From NCBI GenBank assembly GCA_963712305.1, contig CAVQHI010000003.1, positions 1 through 64,000 of the forward strand: a stretch of 64,000 nt of DNA, written 5' to 3'. Of this stretch, positions 8,772 through 16,267 are shown piece by piece. Position 1 is the first letter of the stretch. Every line of letters begins with the position of its first letter. The notes below the pieces were generated by a model. It worked only from the letters and a program-made list of their open reading frames with translations, ran no database searches and was not told the origin of the DNA. Source of the stretch: DATFNI01 sp963712305. Lineage in GTDB: Bacteria > Bacteroidota > Rhodothermia > Balneolales > DATFMH01. The position numbers and the translations under genes were made by a program.

Positions 8772-9029
8772 AACAAGTCCTCCATTATTTCTTAAGGTGA
8801 AGTGTCATCTAATCCCTGTATTTAGTTACAGATTCTGAATTTATTCGATTATTTCATAATTACGGTCTTATAACAAGCTATCAGCTATCAGCTATCAGCC
8901 ATCAGCCATGAAAATTCACAAAAACCAGGTAAAAAAATTCCCTCGGTGGTTCTCTGTGTAACCTCAGTGTTCTTTGTGTTTTAAATAACAATAGGCGCAG
9001 AGAATCCAGAAATGAAGTATCCATCATAT
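8772..9029. other. intergenic stretch with short tandem repeat
   Basis: No ORF is supported. At ~8876-8908 there is a short degenerate tandem array of ATCAGC(T/C) units, the same vocabulary seen at 9825, 15390 and 48190. The rest is AT-rich and presumably carries the promoter for the BNR/MoaD pair. Confidence 0.5.
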
Positions 9030-9240
9030 TGTGGATAACTTTGTGGAAAAGTTGTTTAAAAATAAATGGTTCGGGCTATTGACAAAGGTGTCCGGATTTT
9101 GCTAATTACAAGTGAACACAGTTGGTGTGACTGCCACGGCAAGATCATCAAAAGGGTTGAAACAATAGTCCGCAACCCGGTTGTGTATCTCTTTCGAACA
9201 GAAAAGATATTCAAATGTGTTCCGGGCACTTTTTTTATAC
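9030..9240 (+). repeat. DnaA-box repeat, copy 3
   Basis: Opens TGTGGATAAC-TTTGTGGAAAAGTTG and ends at the T-run before ~9240, collinear with copies 1 and 2. A 1-nt deletion (ATCATCAAAAGG for ATCATCAATAAGG) breaks the minus-strand frame kept in the other copies. Like copies 1 and 2 it lies about 100-200 bp beyond the 3' end of a minus-strand gene. Confidence 0.85.
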
Positions 9241-9242
9241 CC

Positions 9243-9275
9243 AGACCTTGGAGGTTTCTGAAACCTCCAAGGTCT
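9243..9275. repeat. perfect 16-bp inverted repeat
   Basis: AGACCTTGGAGGTTTC (9243-9258) and GAAACCTCCAAGGTCT (9260-9275) are perfect complements around one base. A truncated version (CAGACCTTGGGGTTT) follows copy 1 of the DnaA-box repeat at ~4841. It could terminate transcription of the gene at 9331 or be a small palindromic repeat element. Confidence 0.75.
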
Positions 9276-9330
9276 TTGGTGCCATCTCTTCTATCCGTGT
9301 TCTATTCTATCAAATCCATTCTATTATTCA

Positions 9331-9768
9331 TTATGCATTGAATTGCACATTGCCCGTATAATTCACCATCCACTGGACGCCAAACTTATCAACGCACGAT
9401 CCGTATTTCTCAGCCCAGGCGGTCTTTTGAAGTTCCATTTCAACTTTCCCGCCCTCAGATAGTGCACCAAACAACTGGTCAGCTTCTTCAGCACTGTCAG
9501 TCTCAATACTGATATATTGATTATTCCCAAAATCGAGAGGACGGCCAAACGAATCCAGGACATCAGTTCCCATCAGGATGTTATTTTCACCGAGCGGAAG
9601 GGCGACATGCATGAGCTTGTTCTGGTCTGCTTCGGACATCTTATCAACACCCGGCATGCCTCTGAAGCGTATCACTGAGAGAAACTCGACACCGAAAACA
9701 GATTTATAAAAGTTGAATGCTTCTTCGGTGCTGCCATAAAAATTGAGATAAGGATTTGCTGCTTTCAT
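9331..9768 (-). CDS. PhnB-like VOC-family protein
   Basis: This 145-residue vicinal-oxygen-chelate-fold protein starts ANPYLNFYGSTEEAFNFYKSVFG and ends DKFGVQWMVNYTG, which is characteristic of the PhnB/3-demethylubiquinone methyltransferase-like subgroup. These proteins are small dimers of uncertain function, related to glyoxalase and bleomycin-resistance folds. It lies just beyond a block of DGPF/YCII genes on the same strand, a common companion set for ECF42-type sigma factors. No sigma-type motif is visible directly upstream, so it may be read through from the DGPF operon. Confidence 0.85.
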   Translation of the reverse strand: MKAANPYLNFYGSTEEAFNFYKSVFGVEFLSVIRFRGMPGVDKMSEADQNKLMHVALPLGENNILMGTDVLDSFGRPLDFGNNQYISIETDSAEEADQLFGALSEGGKVEMELQKTAWAEKYGSCVDKFGVQWMVNYTGNVQFNA

Positions 9769-9854
9769 GATAGAAGTGTTAGGGTGTTAGGGTGTTAAAG
9801 TGCCAGTGAAGCTTTTAGCCATCGGCAGTCGGCTGTCAGCTTATTTGTATTTCT

Positions 9855-10241
9855 TTATGTTCCGGATAGTGTTTCATAGCGGCCGTCTTCTCTGAGCTCA
9901 CTTTCCAGTGGCCTGACCTCGATGCTCCCGAGCCTGGCGGAGGGCCATTTTGCTGCAATCTGAATCGCCTCATCCAAATTTGCAGCCTCGATAAGAAAGA
10001 ACCCTCCAAGCGTTTCCTTTGTCTCTGCAAAGGGACCATCAGTGACTGAAAGCTTGTCGTTGCGAACACGAACGGTAGTTGCATTATGGACACTCTGCAG
10101 TGGTTCGGCTGAGATTAGCGTGCCTTTGAGTTGCATCTCTTCTACATACGCCAGAGTTTCTTTTCGCAGTGAGTCCCACTCGCTTTTTGTGAGCGTATTC
10201 AGTTTTTCTTCCTCTTCGTAGGCCAGACAGATGTATTTCAT
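9855..10241 (-). CDS. DGPF (YCII-related) protein 1
   Basis: This 128-residue protein has the DGPF domain: MKYICLAYEEEE at the start, SVTDGPFAETKETLGGFFLIEA in the middle and IEVRPL near the end. YCII-related proteins adopt a ferredoxin-like fold with a His/Asp pocket; DGPF members are of unknown biochemical role. It overlaps the upstream DGPF gene by 4 bp (9855-10241 / 10238-10654), so these are translationally coupled and probably transcribed from the motif at 11192-11220. Confidence 0.9.
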   Translation of the reverse strand: MKYICLAYEEEEKLNTLTKSEWDSLRKETLAYVEEMQLKGTLISAEPLQSVHNATTVRVRNDKLSVTDGPFAETKETLGGFFLIEAANLDEAIQIAAKWPSARLGSIEVRPLESELREDGRYETLSGT

Positions 10242-10654
10242 TCTGATCTTCCATTCAGTTTTAACCTTCGTTGTTCACTTTCTTCCATCATGATCGACAA
10301 GTCGGCAGCAGGTCGTATCTCCCAACTGCTGCCACCTTTTCCGAGTCGCAGGGAGGGATGCTTCGACATGAGGCTGATCGCATGGTTGAGATCAGTCGCT
10401 TCAAGTATCATGATGCCGCCTATTTGTTCTTTTGTTTCGGCAAACGGGCCATCGGTTATGTTGGCCTTGTTGGTCTGCCAGCGGAGAGTCGTGGCATTTT
10501 TTGCTTCCTGGAGTGCTTCACCACCAGTAAAGTTGCCATTTTTCCTAAGTTCATCGTCATACGCAAAGCATTCATCCATGAAGGTGTGCAGCTCGTTGGA
10601 AGTCATTTTTTCCAAGGTACTTTCGTTCATATAACCCAGACAAATATATTTCAT
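10238..10654 (-). CDS. DGPF (YCII-related) protein 2
   Basis: This 138-residue protein is a paralogue of its neighbours: MKYICLGYMNES start, NITDGPFAETKEQIGGIMILEA core, WEIRPAADL tail. It lies 23 bp after the third DGPF gene and overlaps the next by 4 bp, forming a three-gene operon. The function is unknown. DGPF genes are the signature neighbours of the ECF42 sigma-factor group and are thought to be its targets or partners. Confidence 0.9.
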   Translation of the reverse strand: MKYICLGYMNESTLEKMTSNELHTFMDECFAYDDELRKNGNFTGGEALQEAKNATTLRWQTNKANITDGPFAETKEQIGGIMILEATDLNHAISLMSKHPSLRLGKGGSSWEIRPAADLSIMMEESEQRRLKLNGRSE

Positions 10655-10677
10655 GTGTTCTCCAGTGGTGTTGGTGG

Positions 10678-11145
10678 TTAGTTTCTCTTGCTGTTTTTCG
10701 CTAATGCTTCCTCTACGATGGAGCTTTTGCCAGCTTCCTGGACATCTTCCGGCATTTCTGACATTTCGAATATTTGCCGGACTTCAATCACCGCACCGCT
10801 GTCGACTTTTACTGCTGGACATCGCTTGGCCCAATCAACCGCCTCTTCCTTTGATTTTACGTCGATCAGCCAATATCCGCCAATCACTTCCTTTGCTTCG
10901 ATAAAGGGACCGTCGGTAACAGTTGTTTTTCCCTCGCTGAATGTTACACGTGCACCTTTCAGCAACGGATGAAGTCCGTCGAGGGATAAAAGAACGCCGG
11001 CTTTTGCCAGATCTTCATTGTATTTCATCATGGCTTCGATGGCTTCGATGGCTTCTTTTGGCGGAGCAAAGTTTTCGTCCGCTTTCTTTTCGGCAGGCGC
11101 ATTGGCCTGGTATTCCGGGGGGATCATAAACATCATAAATCTCAT
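10678..11145 (-). CDS. DGPF (YCII-related) protein 3, first gene of operon
   Basis: This 155-residue DGPF protein starts MRFMMFMIPPEYQ, has VTDGPFIEAKEVIGGYWLIDV in the core and ends in a Lys/Ser-rich tail. An in-frame start exists at 11187, but that frame overlaps the promoter motif. The ATG at 11145 has a good GGAGA ribosome-binding site 8-9 bases upstream and matches the family N-terminus. It heads the DGPF operon and is preceded by the ECF42-type promoter at 11192-11220. Confidence 0.88.
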   Translation of the reverse strand: MRFMMFMIPPEYQANAPAEKKADENFAPPKEAIEAIEAMMKYNEDLAKAGVLLSLDGLHPLLKGARVTFSEGKTTVTDGPFIEAKEVIGGYWLIDVKSKEEAVDWAKRCPAVKVDSGAVIEVRQIFEMSEMPEDVQEAGKSSIVEEALAKNSKRN

Positions 11146-11191
11146 GATTGTATCTCCATTAGTTGAATTTGAATTTGCAGTGTTCATAAAG

Positions 11192-11220
11192 TAGTCGATC
11201 GGCAGAGCCAGAAATCGACA
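11192..11220 (-). promoter_or_regulatory. ECF42-type promoter before the DGPF operon
   Basis: On the minus strand TGTCGA (11220-11215) is followed after exactly 17 bases by CGACTA (11197-11192), ~50 bp before the chosen start at 11145. The same pair and spacing occurs at 11834-11862, 17323-17351 and 18516-18544. As I recall, published ECF42 work reports -35 TGTCGA and a -10 beginning CGA. Confidence 0.8.
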
Positions 11221-11246
11221 TTGTATTTATTTTTTTAGAGAGAATG

Positions 11247-11330
11247 GAACGCGGACAACACGGATGACGCGGATTTTCACGGACTATTTTTTTTCTGTGG
11301 TAGTCCGTGTTATCTGCGTCATCCGCGTTC
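11247..11330. repeat. long imperfect inverted repeat
   Basis: GAACGCGGA...ACGGATGACGCGGA...CACGGACTA (11247-11285) mirrors TAGTCCGTG...TCTGCGTCATCCGCGTTC (11301-11330). The T-run of the loop region lies between the arms. Related half-copies occur at ~6810 and ~18560, so this is a dispersed palindromic element. It could also terminate transcription in this gap. Confidence 0.65.
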
Positions 11331-11373
11331 TATAACAGGCATTTTACCAACTTGAAAGCAATTTACCAGAGTA

Positions 11374-11787
11374 TCAGTCATTTCTAATTATTTGAATAAT
11401 CCGGCGCAGTTGTGGATTTCGCAGATATAATCCTGCCCAAATGAGTATTCCGAAATAGACCGGAAACAAAATATTGCTAAAGATCGGTGCTTCAACACGA
11501 AGATTGGATGCCACAGCTCCGCCCAGGTAGCCGGTCAACAGAACTGCACCCAGTATCGATGTCTTCGGATTCACATAGATAATGGTACATGCCAGGAGAA
11601 TGAGTCCAATAATCCAGATAACGCCCGCCGGGTAACCAATTTGAGCGCTTCCCTTTACTACAGCATCCAGCATCATCAGTTTTGCAATACTGTCAAAGAG
11701 CAGAAACAGAACGACGAGCGCACTGATAACTCTCCCTGTCCAAACTGACTTAGTCGATATCGAACCTGGTCTAATTGCTAATTCCAT
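11374..11787 (-). CDS. DoxX-like (DoxX_2) membrane protein
   Basis: This small protein (137 residues from the ATG at 11787) has four hydrophobic segments (VISALVVLFLLFDSIAKL, VIWIIGLILLACTIIYV, ILGAVLLTGYLGGAVASN, LFPVYFGILIWAGLYL), the pattern of DoxX_2 proteins. The start at 11787 has GGAGGAA eight bases upstream; the earlier ATG at 11799 is part of that ribosome-binding sequence. An ECF42-type promoter lies at 11834-11862, so this appears to be a direct target of the sigma factor encoded at 12602-13849. Role unknown; DoxX-like genes accompany redox stress systems. Confidence 0.85.
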   Translation of the reverse strand: MELAIRPGSISTKSVWTGRVISALVVLFLLFDSIAKLMMLDAVVKGSAQIGYPAGVIWIIGLILLACTIIYVNPKTSILGAVLLTGYLGGAVASNLRVEAPIFSNILFPVYFGILIWAGLYLRNPQLRRIIQIIRND

Positions 11788-11833
11788 GATTTCCTCCATC
11801 TGTTTACTTAGCGTTTATGTCGTTTACACTAAG

Positions 11834-11862
11834 TAGTCGTTTGAAAGACGGGGAAATCGACA
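11834..11862 (-). promoter_or_regulatory. ECF42-type promoter before the DoxX-like gene
   Basis: TGTCGA at 11862-11857 and CGACTA at 11839-11834 on the minus strand, separated by 17 bases, ~47 bp before the start at 11787. The flanks TGTCGATTTC and CGACTACTTA extend the match to the other three sites. Confidence 0.8.
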
Positions 11863-11925
11863 ATGAGCCTTAAATTTTTCTATGTCTGATGTTATTCGGT
11901 AATTTTCTGTGCTTCCATGGCTTCC

Positions 11926-11996
11926 TATGTCGCAAGTCTGTGACTTGTGACCGGTCTGGCGTTGTGATATGTCACAAGTCACAGACTTGCAACATA
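11926..11996. repeat. large near-perfect palindrome
   Basis: A 19-bp perfect core, CAAGTCTGTGACTTGTGAC (11933-11951), pairs with GTCACAAGTCACAGACTTG (11971-11989). The match extends outwards to ~26 bp with one mismatch (TATGTC/ AACATA). A smaller perfect hairpin CCGGAGT-AAC-ACTCCGG follows at 12083-12099. Both look like dispersed extragenic palindromes. Confidence 0.8.
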
Positions 11997-12150
11997 AAAT
12001 TGTGTCCTGCATCAATCGTTCATCTTTTACTGCTGATCATTCCGCATGCTTTGGGTGAGTACTGGTTCTGACATCCATTCTGCCGGAGTAACACTCCGGT
12101 TTACAAATCAATGGATCTCGAATATCTGCGTTCTATAACAGGCGTATCAA

Positions 12151-12528
12151 TCAGGAAACCTGATTTTTCAATTGGTCGGATCTTCGTTTGCCGGTTGTGC
12201 TGACCAGTTCCCGGATTGGACGCACTTCGATGCAACCAACCTGTGCCGGTGGAATTTTTGAAGCGATATCGAGCGCTTCACCCATATCTTTAGCATCGAT
12301 CAGATAGAAACCTGCAAGCTGTTCTTTGGTCTCGGCAAACGGTCCGTCGGTTATAGAAACGTTGCCATCGCGGACCCGTACCGTTTGGGCTGTGACAACC
12401 TGTTGTAGTGCCTCTGAAGCGATACACCAGCCAGCTTTTCGGATGGCGGCATCATATTCCATACAATCGTCATCGGTCATGGCACCGATCTTTTCCTCCT
12501 CGCCATATACAAGGCAAATATATTTCAT
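12151..12528 (-). CDS. DGPF (YCII-related) protein 4
   Basis: This 125-residue DGPF protein starts MKYICLVYGEEEKIGAM, carries SITDGPFAETKEQLAGFYLIDA and ends IEVRPIRELVSTTG. It lies 73 bp downstream of the ECF42-type sigma gene on the same strand, the canonical ECF42-DGPF gene pair, and is probably cotranscribed with it. No TGTCGA/CGACTA motif was found in its own upstream gap. Confidence 0.9.
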   Translation of the reverse strand: MKYICLVYGEEEKIGAMTDDDCMEYDAAIRKAGWCIASEALQQVVTAQTVRVRDGNVSITDGPFAETKEQLAGFYLIDAKDMGEALDIASKIPPAQVGCIEVRPIRELVSTTGKRRSDQLKNQVS

Positions 12529-12601
12529 GGCTCGTCAAATGTTATATAATTTCGTAACGGTCAACTGCTGTAAAAGGGGAGCTGTAATAGAGTTTAATGA
12601 A

Positions 12602-13849
12602 TCAGGATAATTCACGCAATTTTCTCTCGATGAACCTGCGTTCGGGATCCTGTTGGGCGAGATTAAGTGCGCGCTCCCACGATGCCCGTGCTTCATCATT
12701 TTTGCCCAGCCTCATGCATAACTCTGCACGAGCCGAGTGTGCCAGGTGATAATCAGTTAAATCTCCACGGGCGAGTATAGTATCGATCGCTTCTAAACCG
12801 GCCCCGGGACCATCACGCATAGCCAAAGCAACGGCACGATTTAATTCAACAATGGGAGAGGGGTTAACCCGCATCAGTAAACTATACAGACCAACAATTT
12901 CCGCCCAGTCTGTTTCATCGGGAGTTGAGGCTCTGGCATGGACGGCCGCAATTGCCGCCTGCAGGGTATAGGTACCAAACCGGTTTGATGAGAAAGCCCG
13001 CTGAATTAGCGATAGTCCTTCTTTGATCATTTCCCGGTTCCAGAGAGTGCGATCCTGATCTTCTAAAAGAATCAGATCCCCGGTCGGCGAGGTACGGGCC
13101 ATACGTCGCGACTCGTGTAATATCATAAGTGCAAGAACTCCCATTACTTCAGAATCCGGCAACAAATCGAAAAGCAAACGCCCCAGTCGGATAGCCTCGT
13201 TTGAGAGATCGTGCCGTGTCAGAGAATCGCCGGACGAAGCATAGTATCCTTCATTGAATACCAGGTAAATCACCTGGAGCACCGCATCGAGACGATCAGG
13301 CAGTTCGTGTTCTTCTGGAACCTGGTAGGGGATGCGTGCCTCGCGTATCTTCGATTTCGCCCTCACGATACGCTGAGCCAGTGTAGGCGGAGTGATAAGG
13401 AATGCCCGGGCAATCTCCTCGGTGGTCAGATCACAAACTTCACGCAGTGTAAGTGCCACGCGCGCGTCCATCGATAAAGCCGGGTGACAGCATGTAAAGA
13501 TAAGCCGGAGAACATCATCTTTAATTTCCATGTCCACTTGTTCTGATGGATCATCTGTCCCGGATTCAAGTTGCTCTGTACGTTCTGTCTGCATGGAGTC
13601 AAACCGTGACTGACGTCTAAGTCGGTCAATAGCTTTGAAACGCCCCGTCGACACCAGCCAGGCTCTCGGATTCGACGGGATGCCTTTCTTTTGCCACTGT
13701 TCCATTGCCACTCTGAAGGCATCATGCATAGCATCTTCCGCGAGATCAAAGTCGCCAAGCAAACGGATAAGCGTCGCAAACACTCTCCGTGATTCAGTCC
13801 GGTATACTTCATCAACGATCTGTCTGATATGTTCAGGAGTGTTTTCCAT
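12602..13849 (-). CDS. ECF42-type RNA polymerase sigma factor with C-terminal extension
   Basis: This 415-residue protein has sigma region 2 at ~10-80 (GDFDLAEDAMHDAFRVAMEQW...NPRAWLVSTGRFKAIDRLRR) and sigma region 4 at ~115-165 (LRLIFTCCHPALSMDARVALTLREVCDLTTEEIARAFL). A ~230-residue C-terminal domain with helical repeats follows (YLVFNEGYYASSGD, AIAAVHARA, VELNRAVALAM). This length and extension define the ECF42 group, which lacks an anti-sigma partner and is encoded beside DGPF genes, exactly as here. It likely directs transcription from TGTCGA-N17-CGACTA promoters. No such motif precedes its own start, so it may not be autoregulated. Confidence 0.92.
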   Translation of the reverse strand: MENTPEHIRQIVDEVYRTESRRVFATLIRLLGDFDLAEDAMHDAFRVAMEQWQKKGIPSNPRAWLVSTGRFKAIDRLRRQSRFDSMQTERTEQLESGTDDPSEQVDMEIKDDVLRLIFTCCHPALSMDARVALTLREVCDLTTEEIARAFLITPPTLAQRIVRAKSKIREARIPYQVPEEHELPDRLDAVLQVIYLVFNEGYYASSGDSLTRHDLSNEAIRLGRLLFDLLPDSEVMGVLALMILHESRRMARTSPTGDLILLEDQDRTLWNREMIKEGLSLIQRAFSSNRFGTYTLQAAIAAVHARASTPDETDWAEIVGLYSLLMRVNPSPIVELNRAVALAMRDGPGAGLEAIDTILARGDLTDYHLAHSARAELCMRLGKNDEARASWERALNLAQQDPERRFIERKLRELS

Positions 13850-13885
13850 TTGTATCCTAATGCTCTTTGGCTCACTTTTATTTCT

Positions 13886-13949
13886 AAACCATTAAGAAGT
13901 GAAGAATAGTTAAGGCATCATCTTCATGAACCTTAATTCCTTAATGGTT
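13886..13949. repeat. flanking repeat A beside GxxExxY gene
   Basis: AAACCATTAAGAAGTGAAG ... TCTTCATGAACCTTAA-TTCCTTAATGGTT, ~64 bp, closely matches 14378-14442. Its ends are complementary (AACCATTAAG / CTTAATGGTT), so each copy is also an inverted repeat. Confidence 0.8.
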
Positions 13950-13955
13950 CGTAAT

Positions 13956-14363
13956 TTACTGATCCGGCAGCATTTTAAAATACTCATTTACGAACGGTTT
14001 CATGGATTTAGTAATATTATCCGTGAAAAAATTGATGAGCAATCCCTGGGGTTTCTCCAACAACTTCATGTAGGTTAATAATTGCGCTTCATGAACGGGC
14101 AATATATGTTCAATTGCCTTAAGTTCCACTACGACGCAATTGTTAACCAGCAAGTCTAATCTTAAGTCCGTATCCATGGTGATATTTTCATAAGAGACCG
14201 GCACTATGAGCTGTTGTTGCACCTCATAGCTGTTTTGAATCAATTCATATTTCAAACATTTTTCGTATACACTCTCCAGGAGTCCGGGACCAAGCGCTTT
14301 ATGTACTTTTATAGCATACCCTGTTATCTCATACGATAATTGTGTTACGTCTCTCTTAGTCAT
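13956..14363 (-). CDS. GxxExxY protein (PD-(D/E)XK nuclease-like)
   Basis: This 135-residue protein has the naming motif GPGLLESVYEKCL at ~26-38, and D..LDLLVNNCVVVELKA at ~68-84, which fits the PD-(D/E)XK nuclease core (Asp, then ExK). Family members are probable nucleases of unknown role, often found in repeat-rich or mobile settings. It stands alone between two near-identical ~64-bp palindromic repeats, 6 and 14 bp from its ends, and interrupts an otherwise coherent block of small stress-type genes. I infer insertion as a unit; no transposase is present. Confidence 0.88.
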   Translation of the reverse strand: MTKRDVTQLSYEITGYAIKVHKALGPGLLESVYEKCLKYELIQNSYEVQQQLIVPVSYENITMDTDLRLDLLVNNCVVVELKAIEHILPVHEAQLLTYMKLLEKPQGLLINFFTDNITKSMKPFVNEYFKMLPDQ

Positions 14364-14377
14364 TTCATATCTATTTT

Positions 14378-14442
14378 AAACCATTAAGGAATGAAGGCAA
14401 TTTAAGACTTTATCTTCATGAACCTTAACTTCTTAATGGTTT
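14378..14442. repeat. flanking repeat B beside GxxExxY gene
   Basis: AAACCATTAAGGAATGAAG ... TCTTCATGAACCTTAA-CTTCTTAATGGTT, the partner of 13886-13949 in the same orientation with a few substitutions. Confidence 0.8.
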
Positions 14443-14448
14443 TTAACT

Positions 14449-15354
14449 TCATCTTCCCTCGTAAGCTCTTTTCAATCCCGCAATATCAATCTTCTTCATC
14501 TGAAGCATAGACTGCATCACTCTTTGAGATTTTGCGGGATCGGGATCACTCAGCAGCCTGCCCAATGCAGATGGGACAATCTGCCAGGATACACCAAATT
14601 TGTCTTTCAGCCACCCGCACTGTTCTGATTCAGGAACAGCGGAGAGTTTATCCCAGTAATAATCCACTTCATCCTGAGTCTTACAATTCACAACAAAAGA
14701 CAAGGCCTCGTTAAAAGTAACATTACCCGGTTTGCCATTGTCCATGGCCATAAATTCCTGGCCGGAGAGAGTGAATGATGAATTCACTACAAGTCCCTCA
14801 CATTCTTTGTTTTCAGGACCATAGTTTACTACTCTATCAATATGTGAATCATCAAATACAGAGACATAAAAATCCATTGCCTCTTGTGCCTTACCCAGTT
14901 GAGCCCCATCAAACATCAAAAAAGGAGCTATTTTGAGAGGTGAGTGCGTAAGATTCAATTGCCATGAAACACCATATTTATCTGTCAGCCAACCGTATTT
15001 TTTGCTCCATGGATACTCCTGAAGCTCCCAAAATACTTTGTTACAGCCTTCGACAAGTTCATTCCAGATCCTGTCTATTTCCCTTTCCGTTTCACAGCTT
15101 ACGAAGAATGAGATGGCATGGGTAAATTTAAAAACCGGCCCTCCGTTTAATGCGACAAATTTCTGTCCGGCTAATTCAAATGGAACGGTCATTACCGAAC
15201 CTTTTGGCCTGCCGGCAGCGTTTGAACTCGATTCATCATACCGGACAGGGTTTCTTTTTTGGGATCCTACCTTGTTTGAGAAAACAGATGTATAAAAATC
15301 CACGGCCTCTTCGGCATTGTCGTCGAACCAAAGGAAGGGGGTGATCGTGTCCAT
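14449..15354 (-). CDS. tandem VOC (PhnB-like) protein
   Basis: About 301 residues from the ATG at 15354, with two VOC/PhnB repeats. The first (~1-140) runs ITPFLWFDDNAEEAVDFYTSVF to LTDKYGVSWQLN; the second (~145-280) runs IAPFLMFDGAQLGKAQEAMDFYVSVF to LKDKFGVSWQIVP. The C-terminal tail (SQRVMQSMLQMKKIDIAGLKRAYEG) is also family-typical. The in-frame start at 15387 lacks support; ATG 15354 has a GGAG upstream and begins at the domain edge. Function unknown. Confidence 0.88.
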   Translation of the reverse strand: MDTITPFLWFDDNAEEAVDFYTSVFSNKVGSQKRNPVRYDESSSNAAGRPKGSVMTVPFELAGQKFVALNGGPVFKFTHAISFFVSCETEREIDRIWNELVEGCNKVFWELQEYPWSKKYGWLTDKYGVSWQLNLTHSPLKIAPFLMFDGAQLGKAQEAMDFYVSVFDDSHIDRVVNYGPENKECEGLVVNSSFTLSGQEFMAMDNGKPGNVTFNEALSFVVNCKTQDEVDYYWDKLSAVPESEQCGWLKDKFGVSWQIVPSALGRLLSDPDPAKSQRVMQSMLQMKKIDIAGLKRAYEGR

Positions 15355-15539
15355 GATAACTCCGATTTTTAGTGTTTTAAATAGCATTCAGCAATCGGCT
15401 AACAGCCATCAGCTTACTTTTCATTTTATCTCAATACCCAATACTCAATACCCAATACCCAATATTCATTACTCAGAAGACGCTTATACCTCCGGTTCGT
15501 AGAACCTGCCGTTTCAAAGACGATCAGATCTATTCTCTT

Positions 15540-15947
15540 TCAGGGATGATCGTATGGCTTGGATATGTGCTGATGGGAGATTTTCCAGGAATTCTCAATC
15601 TTCTTAAGACAAAAAGTAGCCCGGACCAAATCACGGAACGACCGTCCGTCAGACAATCTTCCACCACATCGAATAAAGCAATGTGCGAAAGCAACATCCG
15701 TTCCTGCGGTAACTGACAAATCTTCCAGGTCGAATTGTAAATCACCTTGCGTTTTTGGCTGCCATACATCCCAACACCGGCGATATGACCTGGCGCTATC
15801 GTATCTCATTGGCAACAATACGTCGAAAATCACCAAATCGTGAGTGTGGTTTTTGAGAATCTCGTCCTTACGTTTTTGCCGCGTGGCTTCCGCCCAGGCC
15901 TCAATAACTTCGTGAACCTGATTTGTCGTTTCAATTGAACTATTCAT
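15540..15947 (-). CDS. SnoaL/NTF2-like protein
   Basis: This 135-residue protein has the NTF2-fold layout seen in SnoaL-like and DUF4440-type proteins: an N-terminal helix VHEVIEAWAEATRQKRKDEILKNHTHDLVIFDVL, then LEDLSVTAGTDVAFAHCFIRCGGR and the tail WKISHQHIS. Such proteins act as small-molecule isomerases or hydrolases, or as ligand-binding proteins; the substrate is unknown. They are common companions of ECF41/ECF42-type sigma genes. The upstream gap shows no ECF42-type motif. Confidence 0.8.
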   Translation of the reverse strand: MNSSIETTNQVHEVIEAWAEATRQKRKDEILKNHTHDLVIFDVLLPMRYDSARSYRRCWDVWQPKTQGDLQFDLEDLSVTAGTDVAFAHCFIRCGGRLSDGRSFRDLVRATFCLKKIENSWKISHQHISKPYDHP

Positions 15948-16123
15948 CTTTGATATTCTTTACATCGATAAATTGTTAGGGAATAGCAATCCTGGTTATC
16001 CGTTTCCATATACCCGGTTCCAGAGACGTACCGGCATGATGCTTCAGGCTACATTGGCAAAGAACCGAAACCGGTTTGCATCAGTGATAAACTTCGCAAA
16101 TCGATCATTCGATCCATCGCAAA

Positions 16124-16255
16124 TCATTGTGGATTATTTGCAGCGCTTGATTCTTTCCTCTTGCGGCGTTTCCTGATGGTGAATGCGGCCACTCCGCCGG
16201 TTGTGGATCCGCCGATTATGATTATAGCTGCTGTTGCAAGGCAAAACGGGCACAT
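16124..16255 (-). CDS. 43-residue membrane microprotein with CxxC
   Basis: A short ORF starts MCPFCLATAAIIIIGG, followed by STTGGVAAFTIRKRRKRK and a polar tail. It has a strong ribosome-binding site (AAAGGAGG, 7 bases before the ATG). It shows a C2-x2-C5 pair at the N-terminus, one membrane helix (~6-27) and a basic patch. It begins 12 bp after the DUF899 stop on the same strand, so they form an operon. Similar tiny CxxC membrane proteins near DUF899 genes are familiar to me, without an assigned function. A thiol or metal role is inference. Confidence 0.75.
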   Translation of the reverse strand: MCPFCLATAAIIIIGGSTTGGVAAFTIRKRRKRKESSAANNPQ

Positions 16256-16267
16256 AGGTTCCTCCTT

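Noticed and set aside
9066..9341. 91-residue open frame in copy 3 of the DnaA-box repeat
   Set aside because: The plus-strand frame is not preserved in the other two copies.
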